Below are positions 33,739 through 44,833 of a stretch of DNA of 64,000 nt, piece after piece (the first letter of the stretch is position 1; each line of letters opens with the position of its first letter). Location: contig NW_004450287.1 in the NCBI RefSeq assembly GCF_000321225.1, positions 2,457,620 through 2,521,619 on the forward strand, written 5' to 3'. The translations under genes were made by a program, and so were the position numbers. This DNA comes from Odobenus rosmarus divergens (Eukaryota; Chordata; Mammalia; Carnivora; Odobenidae). Under the pieces are notes generated by a model. That model was not told where the DNA came from, did no database searches, and saw only the letters and a list, made by a program, of their open reading frames with translations.

Positions 33739-35129
33739 CTGCACAATGCTGAGACCAAACACTTAGAGAACAACTAATATGAAATCCATTATTTTCTTCT
33801 TAGGAATTCACTATCTAAAAACGAGAAGAACATATTGAAAGGTTAGTCTTTAATTTGGAGTATTATCCAAAAAACCTCAGAATGTTCACATCCATTTCTT
33901 TTGATTTTGTGACACTCCATTACTTCATTTGGAATGAAAACACACCTCAAACCTCTTCATTTAATCCCAAGATATCATCTCTAAGGATTCCCATTTGCAA
34001 GGTAAAGAGAGCAGAATTACTCCACACTCTTTTTCTTGACCTTCATATTACATGTCATCCTTTTTAATCTTCACTTTCTTTCCTTGTGATAGATTTCTGT
34101 AATGTTCATTTTAATCTGATATCATCTATACATTAGAGTTGGGAACAGGAAGAGTGGTAAAGACTTTCTGAAGCTTTATTGTCTACTTAGGGTCCTGACA
34201 GCTCCACATATAGTACAAGGAGGGAAGGAGGGGAGAAAAGAAAGGGAGAATTATTCACATTTCCTTTTAATTAGTGAAACTCTAAAGAATTACCCAGAGT
34301 AGTAACAGTGAACCACAAGCTTAGATGCTACAAGGTAAATATCAATTGTTCTTAAGTTTATTAAACCCAGGATCAAATGTATTTGAAAAAAAGTGGTCAA
34401 ATTAATCAAGTAAGACCCAAACTTACATCCAACAAGATGAAATGATTGAAAGTTAAAATGTTCTTCAGTTTCCAGATCATCAGTAATGCTACTATGCCAG
34501 AAACTGAGGGAACTTAACAAATCCTTATAACTCATACCCAGTAATCCCTGTTGTCAAAAGGACCGGTGTATCTTGTCTCAGAATCTCATAGTTAATACAA
34601 TGAAGAAAAGGTTTACCACTAAGTTGTTAAATAATAAACTAAGAAATTGTAATAACTACAGAGCTGTGAAATGGCACATAACAAGGGGGGCCTGCCTATC
34701 TTAACTATATCTAGGCAACTCTGCTGGTGAGAAAGGTAGGAACAGAGCCGCCCGGACTTGGAAAGATGCTGAAGTAAGATTTTTTAATCCAGCACGTGGC
34801 TCTGGGCAACCTTCCTCATCATCAAAGATTGATGAACTGCTTGAACTGCTGATTCACTGCTCCTCGGTTCTGCTTGATGGCCTCCCCCCAAAAGAAGTAA
34901 ATAAAAGTCTGAAATCTTATCCTTTTCAAGGCCTGTGGGATAGCCCTGCCCTTGCCACCCAACTACCTGAGGCCCCAGGGCTGGGGAGAGAGGACGCATA
35001 TCAATACAATCACTGACGTGCAAAGCAGTGAGCGCTACCCAAACTTTTAAGAAAATGTATTGGGATCATTAATAGCGTCTTCACTTTTGCCTTAGCATGG
35101 AGATGCTCCAAGGACTAACATCTTCGTCC
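33739..35129. other. SNX16 intron 1, no repeats recognised
   Basis: Single-copy-looking. GC content rises towards the CpG island from about 34700. Short open frames here show no family features. Confidence 0.6.
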
Positions 35130-35531
35130 TACACTGGAAAAGCTCGGTCAGGTGAGGTGGCCCGAGCCTGAGCAACGCGGTAGGAGAGAGAAGAGGGTGG
35201 CGAGAGAAAAGTGGAGAAACCCAGGCGCAGCTCGACCCTAGGAGCGCCTGGTCGGTGTCAGAGCAGTCCACGGGTCTTCGGCTCAGTGGACGGGGAGACC
35301 CACTGCTCCCGGGGCTCCCAGGAGCCCCAAGACGGAGCCACCTCCGCCGCCCGGTGCGAGGCCAGCGCCTCCCACACGCTCGGCGGAGTCTGCGGTGGCC
35401 TGAGGATGGCCCGGAGGCTCCCGTGGGGCCCCTCCACCCTCCGGTGGAGTCTGCCCGCAGCCCGCCAGCCACGGGGGCGCAGGTGTCACTCGCATGAGCG
35501 CCCAGAACAGCGCCCGCTGCCTTGTCCCTAC

Positions 35532-35740
35532 CTCAGCCCACTCCGCGATTCCGTTTGAGCGCACTTCCCTGTGACGGTTAAATCCGACCCTCCTTAACTG
35601 CAGCTTTTCGTCTCCACCCACAGGACCAAAAAGTCTCACGTGACTTTCCGCCCTTAAAGCAGCGGCTCCCAGCCTCAGCCGGGCTCTACCCTGGCCGTCC
35701 GGCCCCGGATCCTAGCGAGACGGAGGGTGGGGCCAAGCCC
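35532..35740 (-). other. SNX16: Probable SNX16 non-coding exon 1 (5'UTR)
   Basis: Inference. Within the CpG island the best minus-strand donor is GAG followed by GTAGGG, with exon end at 35532 and GT at 35531-35530. It could splice to the exon 2 acceptor at 33739, giving an intron of about 1.8 kb. The start is a guess: ETS-CRE sites usually lie a few tens of bases upstream of the start of transcription, which puts the start near 35690-35740. No cDNA support is available here. Confidence 0.45.
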
Positions 35741-35751
35741 GGCCGCCTCTC

Positions 35752-35766
35752 CCGGAAGTGACGTCA
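35752..35766. promoter_or_regulatory. Composite ETS-CRE site
   Basis: CCGGAAGTGACGTCA joins a perfect ETS/GABPA core (CCGGAAGT) to a full palindromic CRE (TGACGTCA) with the spacing of the known composite ETS-CRE motif of CpG-island promoters. A 21-nt T tract begins 12 bp away at 35778. It is probably the core activator site of SNX16. Confidence 0.8.
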
Positions 35767-35777
35767 GGCAAGGGCGA

Positions 35778-35798
35778 TTTTTTTTTTTTTTTTTTTTT
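35778..35798. repeat. T21 homopolymer beside the promoter
   Basis: An uninterrupted run of 21 T on the plus strand between the CRE and the upstream flank. Such tracts disfavour nucleosomes and vary in length. Confidence 0.95.
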
Positions 35799-35860
35799 CC
35801 TCTCCCCTCAATAACCCCCCAACCCCGGAGGCGCGGACTGGAGTTGTCCCGACAGGGCTC

Positions 35861-36979
35861 TTTGGCAGCCGGGTTGGGCCTTGTTTTGTGGTGAGAATTC
35901 TACCTTCTCTGCCCTAGCTTTATTTTTATAAGCTAACTGAGAAATGGAGGTTAAAACTCCCAGTTTGTCGCACAGGTGATCAGAAGATTACAGTTCCTAG
36001 GAAGAACTACAGCCAGCACGCGTCCAGGCTCTGCTTTGCATCATGGGACTTGTAGTCATCACTAGCTTGGGCTGGTTCTATTAGATTATAGATTGTTTTC
36101 TAGAATTAGCGCTTTAAGGGATGACAATAGATTCTAAGATTGGGAAGACAGAACACTGCACTTAAGCTTATTCGCCCTATCATTGGCAGATAATTGAAAC
36201 TGCTGAGTGGTATTGTTTGTTTTTTTTACAGCCCAGGGAGCAGTTTTATCTCAAATGATACAATATTAGGCTTGTTAGACTTGCACATCTGAAGACCTGT
36301 AAAGTTACCGGGAAAGCTGTTTTTTGATAGTCAAATACCAAAATTTAGACAGTTTACAGGGTTGTTTATCATTAGAATTGTGCATTTTGATTTAAAGATC
36401 ATCCCATGATTTCTAAGGCTTTGGAACATTCCCAAGATTGGGAAAAATTGATAGTTGTAATTTCAAAATGAGCATAGGAAGATAATCTGGTTTGTGGCAT
36501 AATAATGGTTTTGGTTGATGATATTGCCCTTCTTGTGTGAGTGAGACATAAAAAGAGAATTTTGTGGAAACAGTGGACTAAAACATGAGGTAGTTTTCAG
36601 TTCAGAGTTGGCAAGCTTGGTCTTGAAGTGGCAAGGATATAGAGAGAAAAGAAAGAAAAAAATGAGCCTTGGAGTATTTCCTTCACTTGTGGACAGGGCT
36701 TCAGGTGGTAGCAAAAGATAGTTATAATGAGGAAAACATGATAGTCCAATATCAAGGAAGCCAAGGCAAATTAAACTTTCAAGAGACAGAAGTGTACAAA
36801 TACCACAGTTAGGAGGAGGAAGGATCTAGAAAAGTTGAAATTGTCCAAGAAGAACTTCCTTCACAAATTATTGAAAGGAGCATACAGGATATAGATATTC
36901 TATATATTCTTTATCTTGCAGACTACTTGGTATAGATAAATGTCTAGATTTTACTTACAGAAAATGAACTGAACATCTT
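35861..36979. other. SNX16 upstream flank
   Basis: Holds the ZNF143-like sites and a plus-strand donor-like GTGAGA at 35891 that could serve a divergent transcript (speculative). From 36100 on, no element or exon is recognised. Confidence 0.5.
36034..36057 (-). promoter_or_regulatory. ZNF143/THAP11 (SBS/GFY-like) site
   Basis: Read on the minus strand this begins ACTACAAGTCCCA and continues with ATGCAAAGC, close to the SBS2/GFY consensus (ACTACAATTCCCA then ATGC). A weaker second copy, ACTACAGCCAGCACGC, lies on the plus strand at about 36006-36021. Sites of this type sit at promoters and loop anchors; here it is about 270 bp upstream of the ETS-CRE site. Confidence 0.6.
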
Positions 36980-37529
36980 TTTTTTAAAAAATAAAAGAGT
37001 TTTTAAAGTTGAGGTATAATTTACATATTACATTACATTAGCTTTAAGTGTGAAACATAATTATTTGACATTTGTATATATTGAGAAAATGCTCACCACG
37101 GTAAATCTAGTTATAAATGCTCACACGATAAATCTGTCACCATACATAGTTCCAGAAGTTTTTTCATGTGATGAGGACTGTAAGATTTACTTTCTTAGCA
37201 ATTTTCAGGTATTCAATCAATACAGTAGTATTAACTGTAGTTGCCATGCTATACATTATATCCTCATAATTTACATATTTTATAACTAGAAGTTTGTACC
37301 TTTTGACCCCTTTATTCATTTTGCTCACCTCCACTTCTGGCAACCACCAATCTGTTCTCTGTATCAATGAGCTTGTTTTGTTTTTGTTTTTTTAAATTCC
37401 ATATATAAGTGAAATCATATGATATTTGTCTTTCTGTGACTTATTTCACTTAGCGTAATGCCTTCTAGGTCCATCCATGTTTTCACAAGTGACAAGATTT
37501 CATTCTTTTTTATGGCTGTGTAGTATTCT

Positions 37530-37530
37530 G

Positions 37531-37558
<28 letters not shown>
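37530..37558. repeat. GT microsatellite
   Basis: Pure (GT)n inside L1 ORF2, at the same place as in the L1 near 43.2 kb. Confidence 0.97.
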
Positions 37559-37562
<4 letters not shown>

Positions 37563-37870
37563 ATATATAAACATCTTCTTTATCCATTCATCTATTGATA
37601 GACATTTAGGTTGTTTCCAAATCTTGGCTATGGTAAATAATGGTGCAGTGAACATGGGAGTACATTTATCTTTTTGAATTAGTGTTTTTGTTTTCTTTGG
37701 ATAAATACCCAGAGGTGGAATTTTTGGGTTATATGGTAATTCTATTTTTAATTTTTCTAGGAACCTCCGTACTGTTTTCCACAGTGGCTGCACCGATTTA
37801 CATTCCCACCAACAGTGCATGAAAGTTTGCTTTTCTCCACATCCTCACCAACACTTGTTATTTCTTATCT

Positions 37871-38009
37871 TTTTTTTTAAAATGATGAATGAGTTAGTTT
37901 AATTTAATTTATTTTTTTTAAGTAATCTCTATACCCAGTGTGTGGCTCGAACTCACAACCGCAAGATCAAGAGTTGCATGCTGTATTGACTGAGCCAGCC
38001 AGGCGTCCC
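37871..38009 (-). mobile_element. Short CAN-SINE nested in L1
   Basis: AAGTAATCTCTATACCCAGT to GCCAGGCGTCC on the minus strand. TSD TATTTCTT(A/G)TCTTTTT on both sides. Confidence 0.9.
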
Positions 38010-38079
38010 TATTTCTTGTCTTTTTGATAATAGCCATTCTGACAAGTGTGAGGTGGGTGATATCTCATTGTGGGTTTTT

Positions 38080-38285
38080 TAAAATTTTTTAGAAAAATTT
38101 TAAGTTTTTATTTAAATTCCAGTTAGTTAACATGTAGTGTAATATTAGTTTCAGTTATACAATACAGTGATTCAACACTTCCATGTAACACCTAGTGCTC
38201 ACAAGTGTACTCCTTAATCCGCATTACTATTTAACCCATCTCCCCAACCCCCTGCACTCATTGTGGTTCCCCCAACCCCCTGCAC
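38080..38285 (-). mobile_element. L1 3' end nested inside the older L1
   Basis: About 206 bp of L1 3'UTR with a poly-T side at 38080, flanked by CATTGTGGGTTTT and CATTGTGGTTTT. The host L1 continues on both sides. Confidence 0.8.
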
Positions 38286-38915
38286 GCATTGTGGTTTTGA
38301 TTTGCATTTCTCTGAGGATTAGTGACAGTTGAATATTTTTGCATATGCCTATTGGCCATCCATATATCTTCTTTGAAAAAATATCTATTTAGATCCTCTG
38401 CCCGATTTTTAATTGGATTTTTTGTTGTTGTTATTGAATTGTATGAATTCTTTATATATTTTGGATATTAACCCCTTACCAGGTCCCACATGATTTACAA
38501 ATATTTTCTCCCATTCAGGAGGTTGCCTTTCATTTTATTGATAATTTCCTTTGCTCTTTAGAAGGTTTTTCATTTGATATAGTCCCACTTGCTTATTCTT
38601 GCTTTTGTTGCCTTTGCTTTTGAGGCTGGATTAAAAAAAAACGATTGCCAAGACCCAGGTCAGGGGGGTTACCACCTTTGTTTTCTTTGAGGAGTTTTAT
38701 GGTTTCAGGTTTTACATTCAAGTCTCTAATCCATTTTGTGTTAATTTTTGTGTATGATGTAAAGATAGTAGTCTAGTTTTATTCTTGTACATGTGGCTGT
38801 CCAGTTTTTCCAACACCATTTATTGAAGAGACTATCTTTTCCCCATCTTATATTCTTGGTTTCTTTGTTATAAATTAATTGACTGTGTATTTATGGGTTT
38901 ATTTTTGGGCTCCTG

Positions 38916-39717
38916 AACAACTTTAATAATCAAGAAAGAATGACCTGTGGTTGTCAGAGTGAAAGTTACATTTTGACAGAGCATATGTAATGGCTAGTCT
39001 CTATGGAATATTTTAGTTAATTTTGGATGACTCTATATAGTGTACACAATCAAATGGCATTGTGTACATTTTAATTTGTAGAGTAACAGTAGACCATTTT
39101 TATGTCCTTTATTTTAATTTTATGTAAAATATATACATTTAGCAGGATATTTTGAGCCATCTCTAGGAACAGTTTTATACAATGATATATAGATACCGGT
39201 AATGGTGGGGGGAAGGGTTTTGGGAGAGAGGGAAGAATGGTAAAACAAAAAACAAAAAAACAAAACAAAAAAATTAGAAAAAAAGTATGTGCAACATACT
39301 TAGGCAGACATCTCTTGAGGTGGCTTCCTAGAGTCCCACATTTGCCCCTGCCCTGGAACTGGTCTGTCTTCTATAAGGCTGGGCCCCTGGTGGCCATGTT
39401 TGTAATGCGTTAGTCTTAAAACAAATGTTTTTTGTCATAGTTAATTGTACCTGAGGAGGATATTTGACCTAAATTGTGTCCAAAGGATGCTCTCTCCTAG
39501 GAATTAAAAGGGGTGGGAGAAAGATACAGACTGGCAGTCACAGGAGGTAAAGGCAGATAAAATTTTGTGATAAGAAGGTCAATAAAGTCCCACTGCTGAG
39601 GTCACTGGAGTTGATCTGGTCCTTCCCCATTCTTGACTTTTACCTGGAGTTATGAGATACCCTAGTATACTTTCAGTAGATTTGCTTTTTGCTTAAACCT
39701 AGCCATAGTTTGTTCTT
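38916..39717. other. Intergenic, unassigned
   Basis: No gene. A-rich low complexity (CAAAACAAAAA type) at 39240-39290. Confidence 0.5.
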
Positions 39718-39923
39718 TTTTTTTTTTTTTTTAAAGATTTTTTATTTATTTATTTGACAGAGAGAGAGATAGCGAGAGCAGGAACACAAGCAGGGGGAGT
39801 GGGAGAGGGAGAAGCAGGCTCCCCGCAGAGCAGGGAGCCCGATGTGGGACTCGATCCCAGGACCCTGGGATCATGACCTGAGCCGAAGGCAGATGCTTAA
39901 CGACTGAGCCACCCAGGCGCCCC
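39718..39923 (-). mobile_element. Young CAN-SINE
   Basis: Young subfamily copy with long T tract; TSD AGTTTGTTCTT at both ends. Confidence 0.95.
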
Positions 39924-41409
39924 AGAGTTTGTTCTTCTTATAACCAAAAGTGCAACTACTACAGCAGGTTGGAAGGAGGCAAACTGAGTATCAATTTTAA
40001 AAGCAGATAAAATGTAAACATTCCTTCTCAGTGACTTATAATAACTAAAATAATATAAAAAGCAACTCCTTTTCAGTTATTGTTTTGTTATACTCTCATG
40101 GCTTCCCTAAATCGTGTATGTTGTTTTCCACAGGTGGTGTTTCTGTGATTTCATGTTCAGGATCTGTAATCTACCTGCCTTCTCTTTTTCTCACTGCCAT
40201 GAAATTGTAAGGGTCCAGAGAAAGAACCACAAGTGACCTATTCTTAAAGTAACAGGTGGTGACCAAAGCAGTGACAGGGGAACACTGACAGCCAACTTTA
40301 TTGCAATTAACCTGTGACCTTTGCAGTTTCCTAAATCCATGGTAGGAATAATATGGCATTTGTAATGGTATAGAGAAGACACTGTTCGGTACTCCTACCA
40401 TTGATTCGTGACTTCCACCCATCAAACTACATAAGGAAAATTTTGAAAGCATATGTGGAAATTATACTGGAAATACAAAAAAGAGATCAAATTCTTTCAC
40501 AAAATCACATTACAATTTTAGAACTGAAAGAGATCAAAAAGACCATGGAGATAAGCCTCTATTTTAGAGCTAAGACTGCTGAGGAAAACAGAGGCTCAAA
40601 GATCTGCCTATAATCACAGAGCCAGTGAATCCTTGAGTCCCAAACTAGTAGCTTCTCACCACACATAATAATAAGACACCCTTTCCTGAGCACCTCTATA
40701 CTTTTATGTCCTAATGTCTTCCAGCCTCTCAATAGTGTCTTGCCTCTGGTATATTCTCAAGTAACATTTGATATCTGGGAAGTCTTCTTGGATTTTATGC
40801 ATGAGAAGGCCTGCATTGGGCCTTTAAGAGTTGGTAGGAATTGGGTAAGTAGAGAAGGGTTACAGGGCACACCAGGCAGAATCAAAGACTTGAGAGAAAA
40901 CATAACAGAGTGTAGGGTGTTGTGGGTCAGTGAGGAGACCAGCCTGATTGGGTTGAAGGGTATGTAGCTGGAATTAGAAAGATGAGCTCCTATTCATTCC
41001 TCAAATTGTCTCAGATACAATCTCATCAGTAATGTCTATCTGATAGAATTAGGTAAAGTCCCTCCTCAATGATCCTATTGTATTTGGTATGTGAATGGAG
41101 GCAATTATCACATTATACAGTGAGTACTTATTTATGTGTGCAACATAAGGGCCAGGATCATAAATTAGACATCTGTGTGCTGACAGTACCTTATATTGTA
41201 CCTGAATAAGGCAAGTACTTCATGTATAGTCCCCGTGATTACTATTTTTTTTTCTACGTGGCCCACTTTACTTGTTCACATTTCCTATAAAATCCCTTTA
41301 GACATTTGTTTTTTCAACTCCTAGTTTAGAAAATAAAATTGAATTCTTTGAGTCAGCCTGTGAGCCCCTTCATGAACTGACTTTTGTCTACTTCTATAAT
41401 CTATTTCCT
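39924..41409. other. Intergenic; possible MIR near 40540-40700
   Basis: A MIR-like antisense core (AAACAGAGGCTCAAAGATCT) lies near 40585. The rest is unassigned, with L2-like text around 41000-41230 (weak). Open frames at 40171-40452, 40401-40613 and 40740-40967 look accidental. Confidence 0.45.
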
Positions 41410-41820
41410 CCAGTTTAATTAATTAATCAACTAACCAGCTATTTATTGAGTACCTATGACATGCAATGACTCTCGCAGTCCAGCCATATCAGTTATTTCC
41501 CATTCTGAGCTCTTCATTTTCTCTCTTGCTAGCATTTGTTGTTGCTTTTGCCTGGGAATTATCCTACTTCTCTCATCCCATTCCTGAGTCCCAGCTCTAG
41601 GTGACCTCCATTCTTGTCTTCATCCCTCTCAACCATGTCCTCACAGATCCCCTACAAGCTTCTGCTGAGCCGTCCTCGTATTGGATGTGGTTGTTGTCCT
41701 TGTGTGTCTGTCTTCCTGACTAGAACACATGTTTCTTGAGGCAGAGATCATGTCCTTCTTCTTCACTGGTTGGCAGAAACTCTGGCATATGTGGGGTCAC
41801 ACTGAATGAATCAATGAATG
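41410..41820 (+). mobile_element. L2 LINE 3' end
   Basis: L2 3' pattern ending in TCACACTGAATGAATCAATG. Confidence 0.65.
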
Positions 41821-42583
41821 AAAAGGTGTGAATAAAGGTTTCTTATTGGATCAGCTTGGTTTAATGTGAACAAACAAATGCATACATATTCTCAGTGGCA
41901 TTTGGTTTCAAAGAAATACCACTTGCTCTATGAAACAAAGTGAAGCAACTCTGGTTAAGAGAAAGGGTTCCTTTGTTTGTTCAGAGTAATTTGTAAACTG
42001 TTGGACTAGATAGATAATTTCTAAGGTCACTTAGGATCTAATGTCATATAAATGTATGTGTATCATTTGAAATCTGAAGCAGATAACTGAATGAATATCA
42101 CAGCCTTAGCAATGCTAAGATCTATAAGAGGCATTAGGCTGAGCAAAAATAAAATGGAAAAAAAAAAGAAAAAGGTAAACTCCTGAAATTCAACAGACCA
42201 ATGAATCGATATTATTGTCCATTTAAGTCTTTATCTCAATTAAATTTGAGATATGTTCCAACTCCTGGTATAAACATGGGGGAAAGAATTCTGTTTTCTG
42301 AGGTCCTAGAGCCAGGTCCCAACATCTCAGTATGTAAGAGATCCTTCTAAAAAAGATAAAAATGTTTTCAGGCGAAAAGTAAAGTTTTGGAAGAAGTAGT
42401 AAGTCTCTAATACATCAGCACCAGGATTCCTGCTCATCTTGTAGGTGAGCTTCATACCTCTTCATACCTCCAATTCCATCTGGGTTACCTCTGGTCTTTT
42501 GTTTGGATTACTTCCAACTGTTTTTCATCTGTAATGTGCAACAATAATAGTTTTTCCTCAGAGGGTTGTTGTGAAAAGTAAAG
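41821..42583. other. Intergenic, unassigned
   Basis: Nothing recognised. Confidence 0.5.
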
Positions 42584-42618
42584 AGTCATCATGCTTTTTT
42601 TAAAAATTTTATTTTATT

Positions 42619-42702
42619 GTTATGTTAATCACCATACATTACATCATTAGTTCTTTTTTAATTTTATTATGTTATGTTAATCACCATACATTACATCATT
42701 AG
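42619..42702. repeat. Two identical 32-bp copies at the L1 3' end
   Basis: The 32-bp unit beginning GTTATGTTAATCACCATACA is identical at 42619-42650 and 42671-42702. Confidence 0.95.
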
Positions 42703-43233
42703 TTTTTGATGTAGTGTTCCATGATTCAATGTTTGCATGTAACACCAGTGCTCCATTCAATACGTGCCCTCTTTAATACCCAGCACCAGGCTAACCCATC
42801 CCCCCCACCCCCTCCCCTCTAGAACCCTCAGTTTGTTTCTCAGCGTCCATAGTCTCTCATGGTTCATCTCCCCCTCCGATTTCCCCCCCTTCATTTTACC
42901 CTTCCTACTATCTTCTTTTTTTTTTAACATATAATGTATTATTTGTTTCAGAGGTACAGGTCTGTGATTCAACAGTCTTACACAATTCACAGCGCTCACC
43001 ATAGCACATACCCTCCCCAATGTCTATTGCCCAGCCACCCCATCCCTCCTACCCCCAGCACTCCAGCAACCCTCAGTTTGTTTCCTGAGATTAAGAATTC
43101 CTCATATCAGTGAGGTCATATGATACATGTCTTTCTCTGACTGACTTATTTCGCTCAGCATACTACCCTCCAGTTCCATCCACGTCATTGCAAATGGCAA
43201 GATTTCATTCCTTTTGATGGCTGAATAATATTC

Positions 43234-43235
<2 letters not shown>

Positions 43236-43274
<39 letters not shown>

Positions 43275-43319
43275 CATACCACATATATATACATATACAT
43301 ATATATATACATACCACAT
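43236..43319. repeat. TG/TA/CATA compound microsatellite in L1 ORF2
   Basis: (TG)16-like run followed by TATA and ACATA repeats, inside the L1 ORF2 remnant. Confidence 0.95.
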
Positions 43320-44833
43320 CTTCATTATCCATTCATCTGTTGATGGACATCTTGGCTCTTTCCATAGTTTGGCTGTTGTGGACGTTGCTGCTATAAACAT
43401 CGGGGTGCACATACCCCTTCGGATCACTACATTTGTATCTTTGGGGTAAATACCCAATAGTGCAATTGCTGGGTCATAGGGTAGCTCTATTTTCAACTTT
43501 TTGAGGAACTTCCATACTGTTCCAGAGTGGCCGCACCAGCTTGCGTTCTCACCAACAGTGTAGGAGGGTTCCCCTTTCTCCGCAGCCCCACCAACATCTG
43601 TCGTTTCCTGACTTGTTAATTTTAGCCATTCTGACTGGTGTGAGGTGGTATCTCTTTGAGGTTTTGATTTGGATTTCCCTGATGCCGAGCGATGTTGAGC
43701 ACATTTTCATGTGTCTGTTGGCCATTTGGATGTCTTCTTTGGAAAAATGTCTGTTCATGTCTTCTGCCCATTTCTTGATTGGATTATTTGTTCTTTGGGT
43801 GTTGAGTTTGATAAGTTCTTTATGGATTTTGGATACTAGCCCTTTATCTCATATGTCATTTGCAAATATCTTCTCCCATTCTGTCGGTTGTCTTTTGGTT
43901 TTGTGGACTGTTTCCTTTGCTGTGCAAAAGATTTTTATCTTGATGAAATCCCAATAGTTCATTTTTGCCCTTGCTTCCCTTGCCTTTGGCGATGTTTCAA
44001 GGAAGAAGTTGCTGTGGCTGAGGTCGAAGAGGTTGCTGCCTGTGTTCTCCTTTAGGATTTTGATGGACTCCTGTCTCACATTTAGGTCTTTAAACCATTT
44101 GGAGTCTACTTTTGTGTGTGGTGTAAGGAAATGGTCCAGTTTTATTCTTCTGCATGTGGCTGTCCAATTTTCCCAACACCATTTGTTGAAGAGACTGTCT
44201 TTTTTCCATTGGACATTCTTTCCTGCTTTGTCGAAGATGAGTTGACCATAGAGTTGAGGGTCCATTTCTGGGCTCTCTGTTCTGTTCCATTGATCTATGT
44301 GTCTGTTTTTGTGCCATTACCATACTGTCTTGATGATGACAGCTTTGGAATAGAGCTTGTAGTCCAGAACTGTGATGCCACCAGCTTTGCTTTTCTTTTT
44401 CAACATTCCTCTGGCTATTCGGGGTCTCTTCTGGTTCCATACAAATTTTAGGATTATTTGTTCCATTTCTTTGAAAAAAGTGGTTGGTATTTTGATGGGG
44501 ATTGCATTGAATGTGTAGATTGCTCTAGGTAGCATTGACATCTTCACAGTATTTGTTCTTCCAATCCATGAGCATGGAACGTTTTTCCATTTCTTTGTGT
44601 CTTCCTCAATTTCTTTCATGGGTATTTTATAGTTTTCTGAGTACAGATTCTTTGCCTCTTTGGTTAGATTTATTCCTAGGTATCTTATGATTTTGGGTGC
44701 AATTGTAAATGGGATCGACTCCTTAATTTCTCTCTCTTCTGTCTTGTTGTTGGTGTATAGGAATGCCACTGATTTCTGTGCATTGATTTTATATCCTGCC
44801 ACTTTACTGAATTCCTGTACAGTCATCATGCTT

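Larger units (their letters stand above)
35130..35860. promoter_or_regulatory. SNX16: CpG island promoter of SNX16
   Basis: This is the only strongly GC- and CpG-rich stretch in the window, with many CG dinucleotides, GC-box-like strings and no TATA box in place. It lies just upstream of the first coding exon of SNX16, as expected for a broadly expressed gene. ORFs of 80-126 codons on both strands inside it are what GC-rich DNA produces by chance and were not called. Confidence 0.85.
36980..38915 (-). mobile_element. 5'-truncated L1, antisense copy
   Basis: Poly-T/A-rich 3' end near 36980, 3'UTR, then the ORF2 C-terminal part read on the minus strand (for example [20 protein letters not shown] encoded near 37760-37820). 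Interrupted by a GT repeat, a short SINE and a nested L1 fragment. Confidence 0.9.
42597..44820 (-). mobile_element. Young 5'-truncated L1, 2.2 kb
   Basis: Exact 13-bp TSD AGTCATCATGCTT at 42584-42596 and 44821-44833. The 5' end (44820) falls just after the RT catalytic motif. The longest open frame, 170 codons at 44829-44317, is ORF2 (contains [20 protein letters not shown] and [13 protein letters not shown]). Later segments lie in other frames (44265-43849, 43758-43549, 43496-43185), so ORF2 is broken. 3'UTR from about 43100 down to 42600. Confidence 0.96.

Noticed and set aside
33715..33762. Upstream in-frame ATG for SNX16
   Set aside because: It lies beyond the exon 2 acceptor, in intron 1. 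The known SNX16 start fits the ATG at 33714.
35092..35639. Open frames of 80-126 codons on both strands in the CpG island
   Set aside because: GC-rich DNA lacks stops; they overlap each other in several frames and have low-complexity Arg/Pro/Gly composition.
43541..44451. Plus-strand open frames of 70-140 codons
   Set aside because: They are the reverse-strand shadow of L1 ORF2.
44317..44829. 170-codon minus-strand open frame as a host gene
   Set aside because: It is L1 ORF2 sequence within a truncated, TSD-flanked L1.
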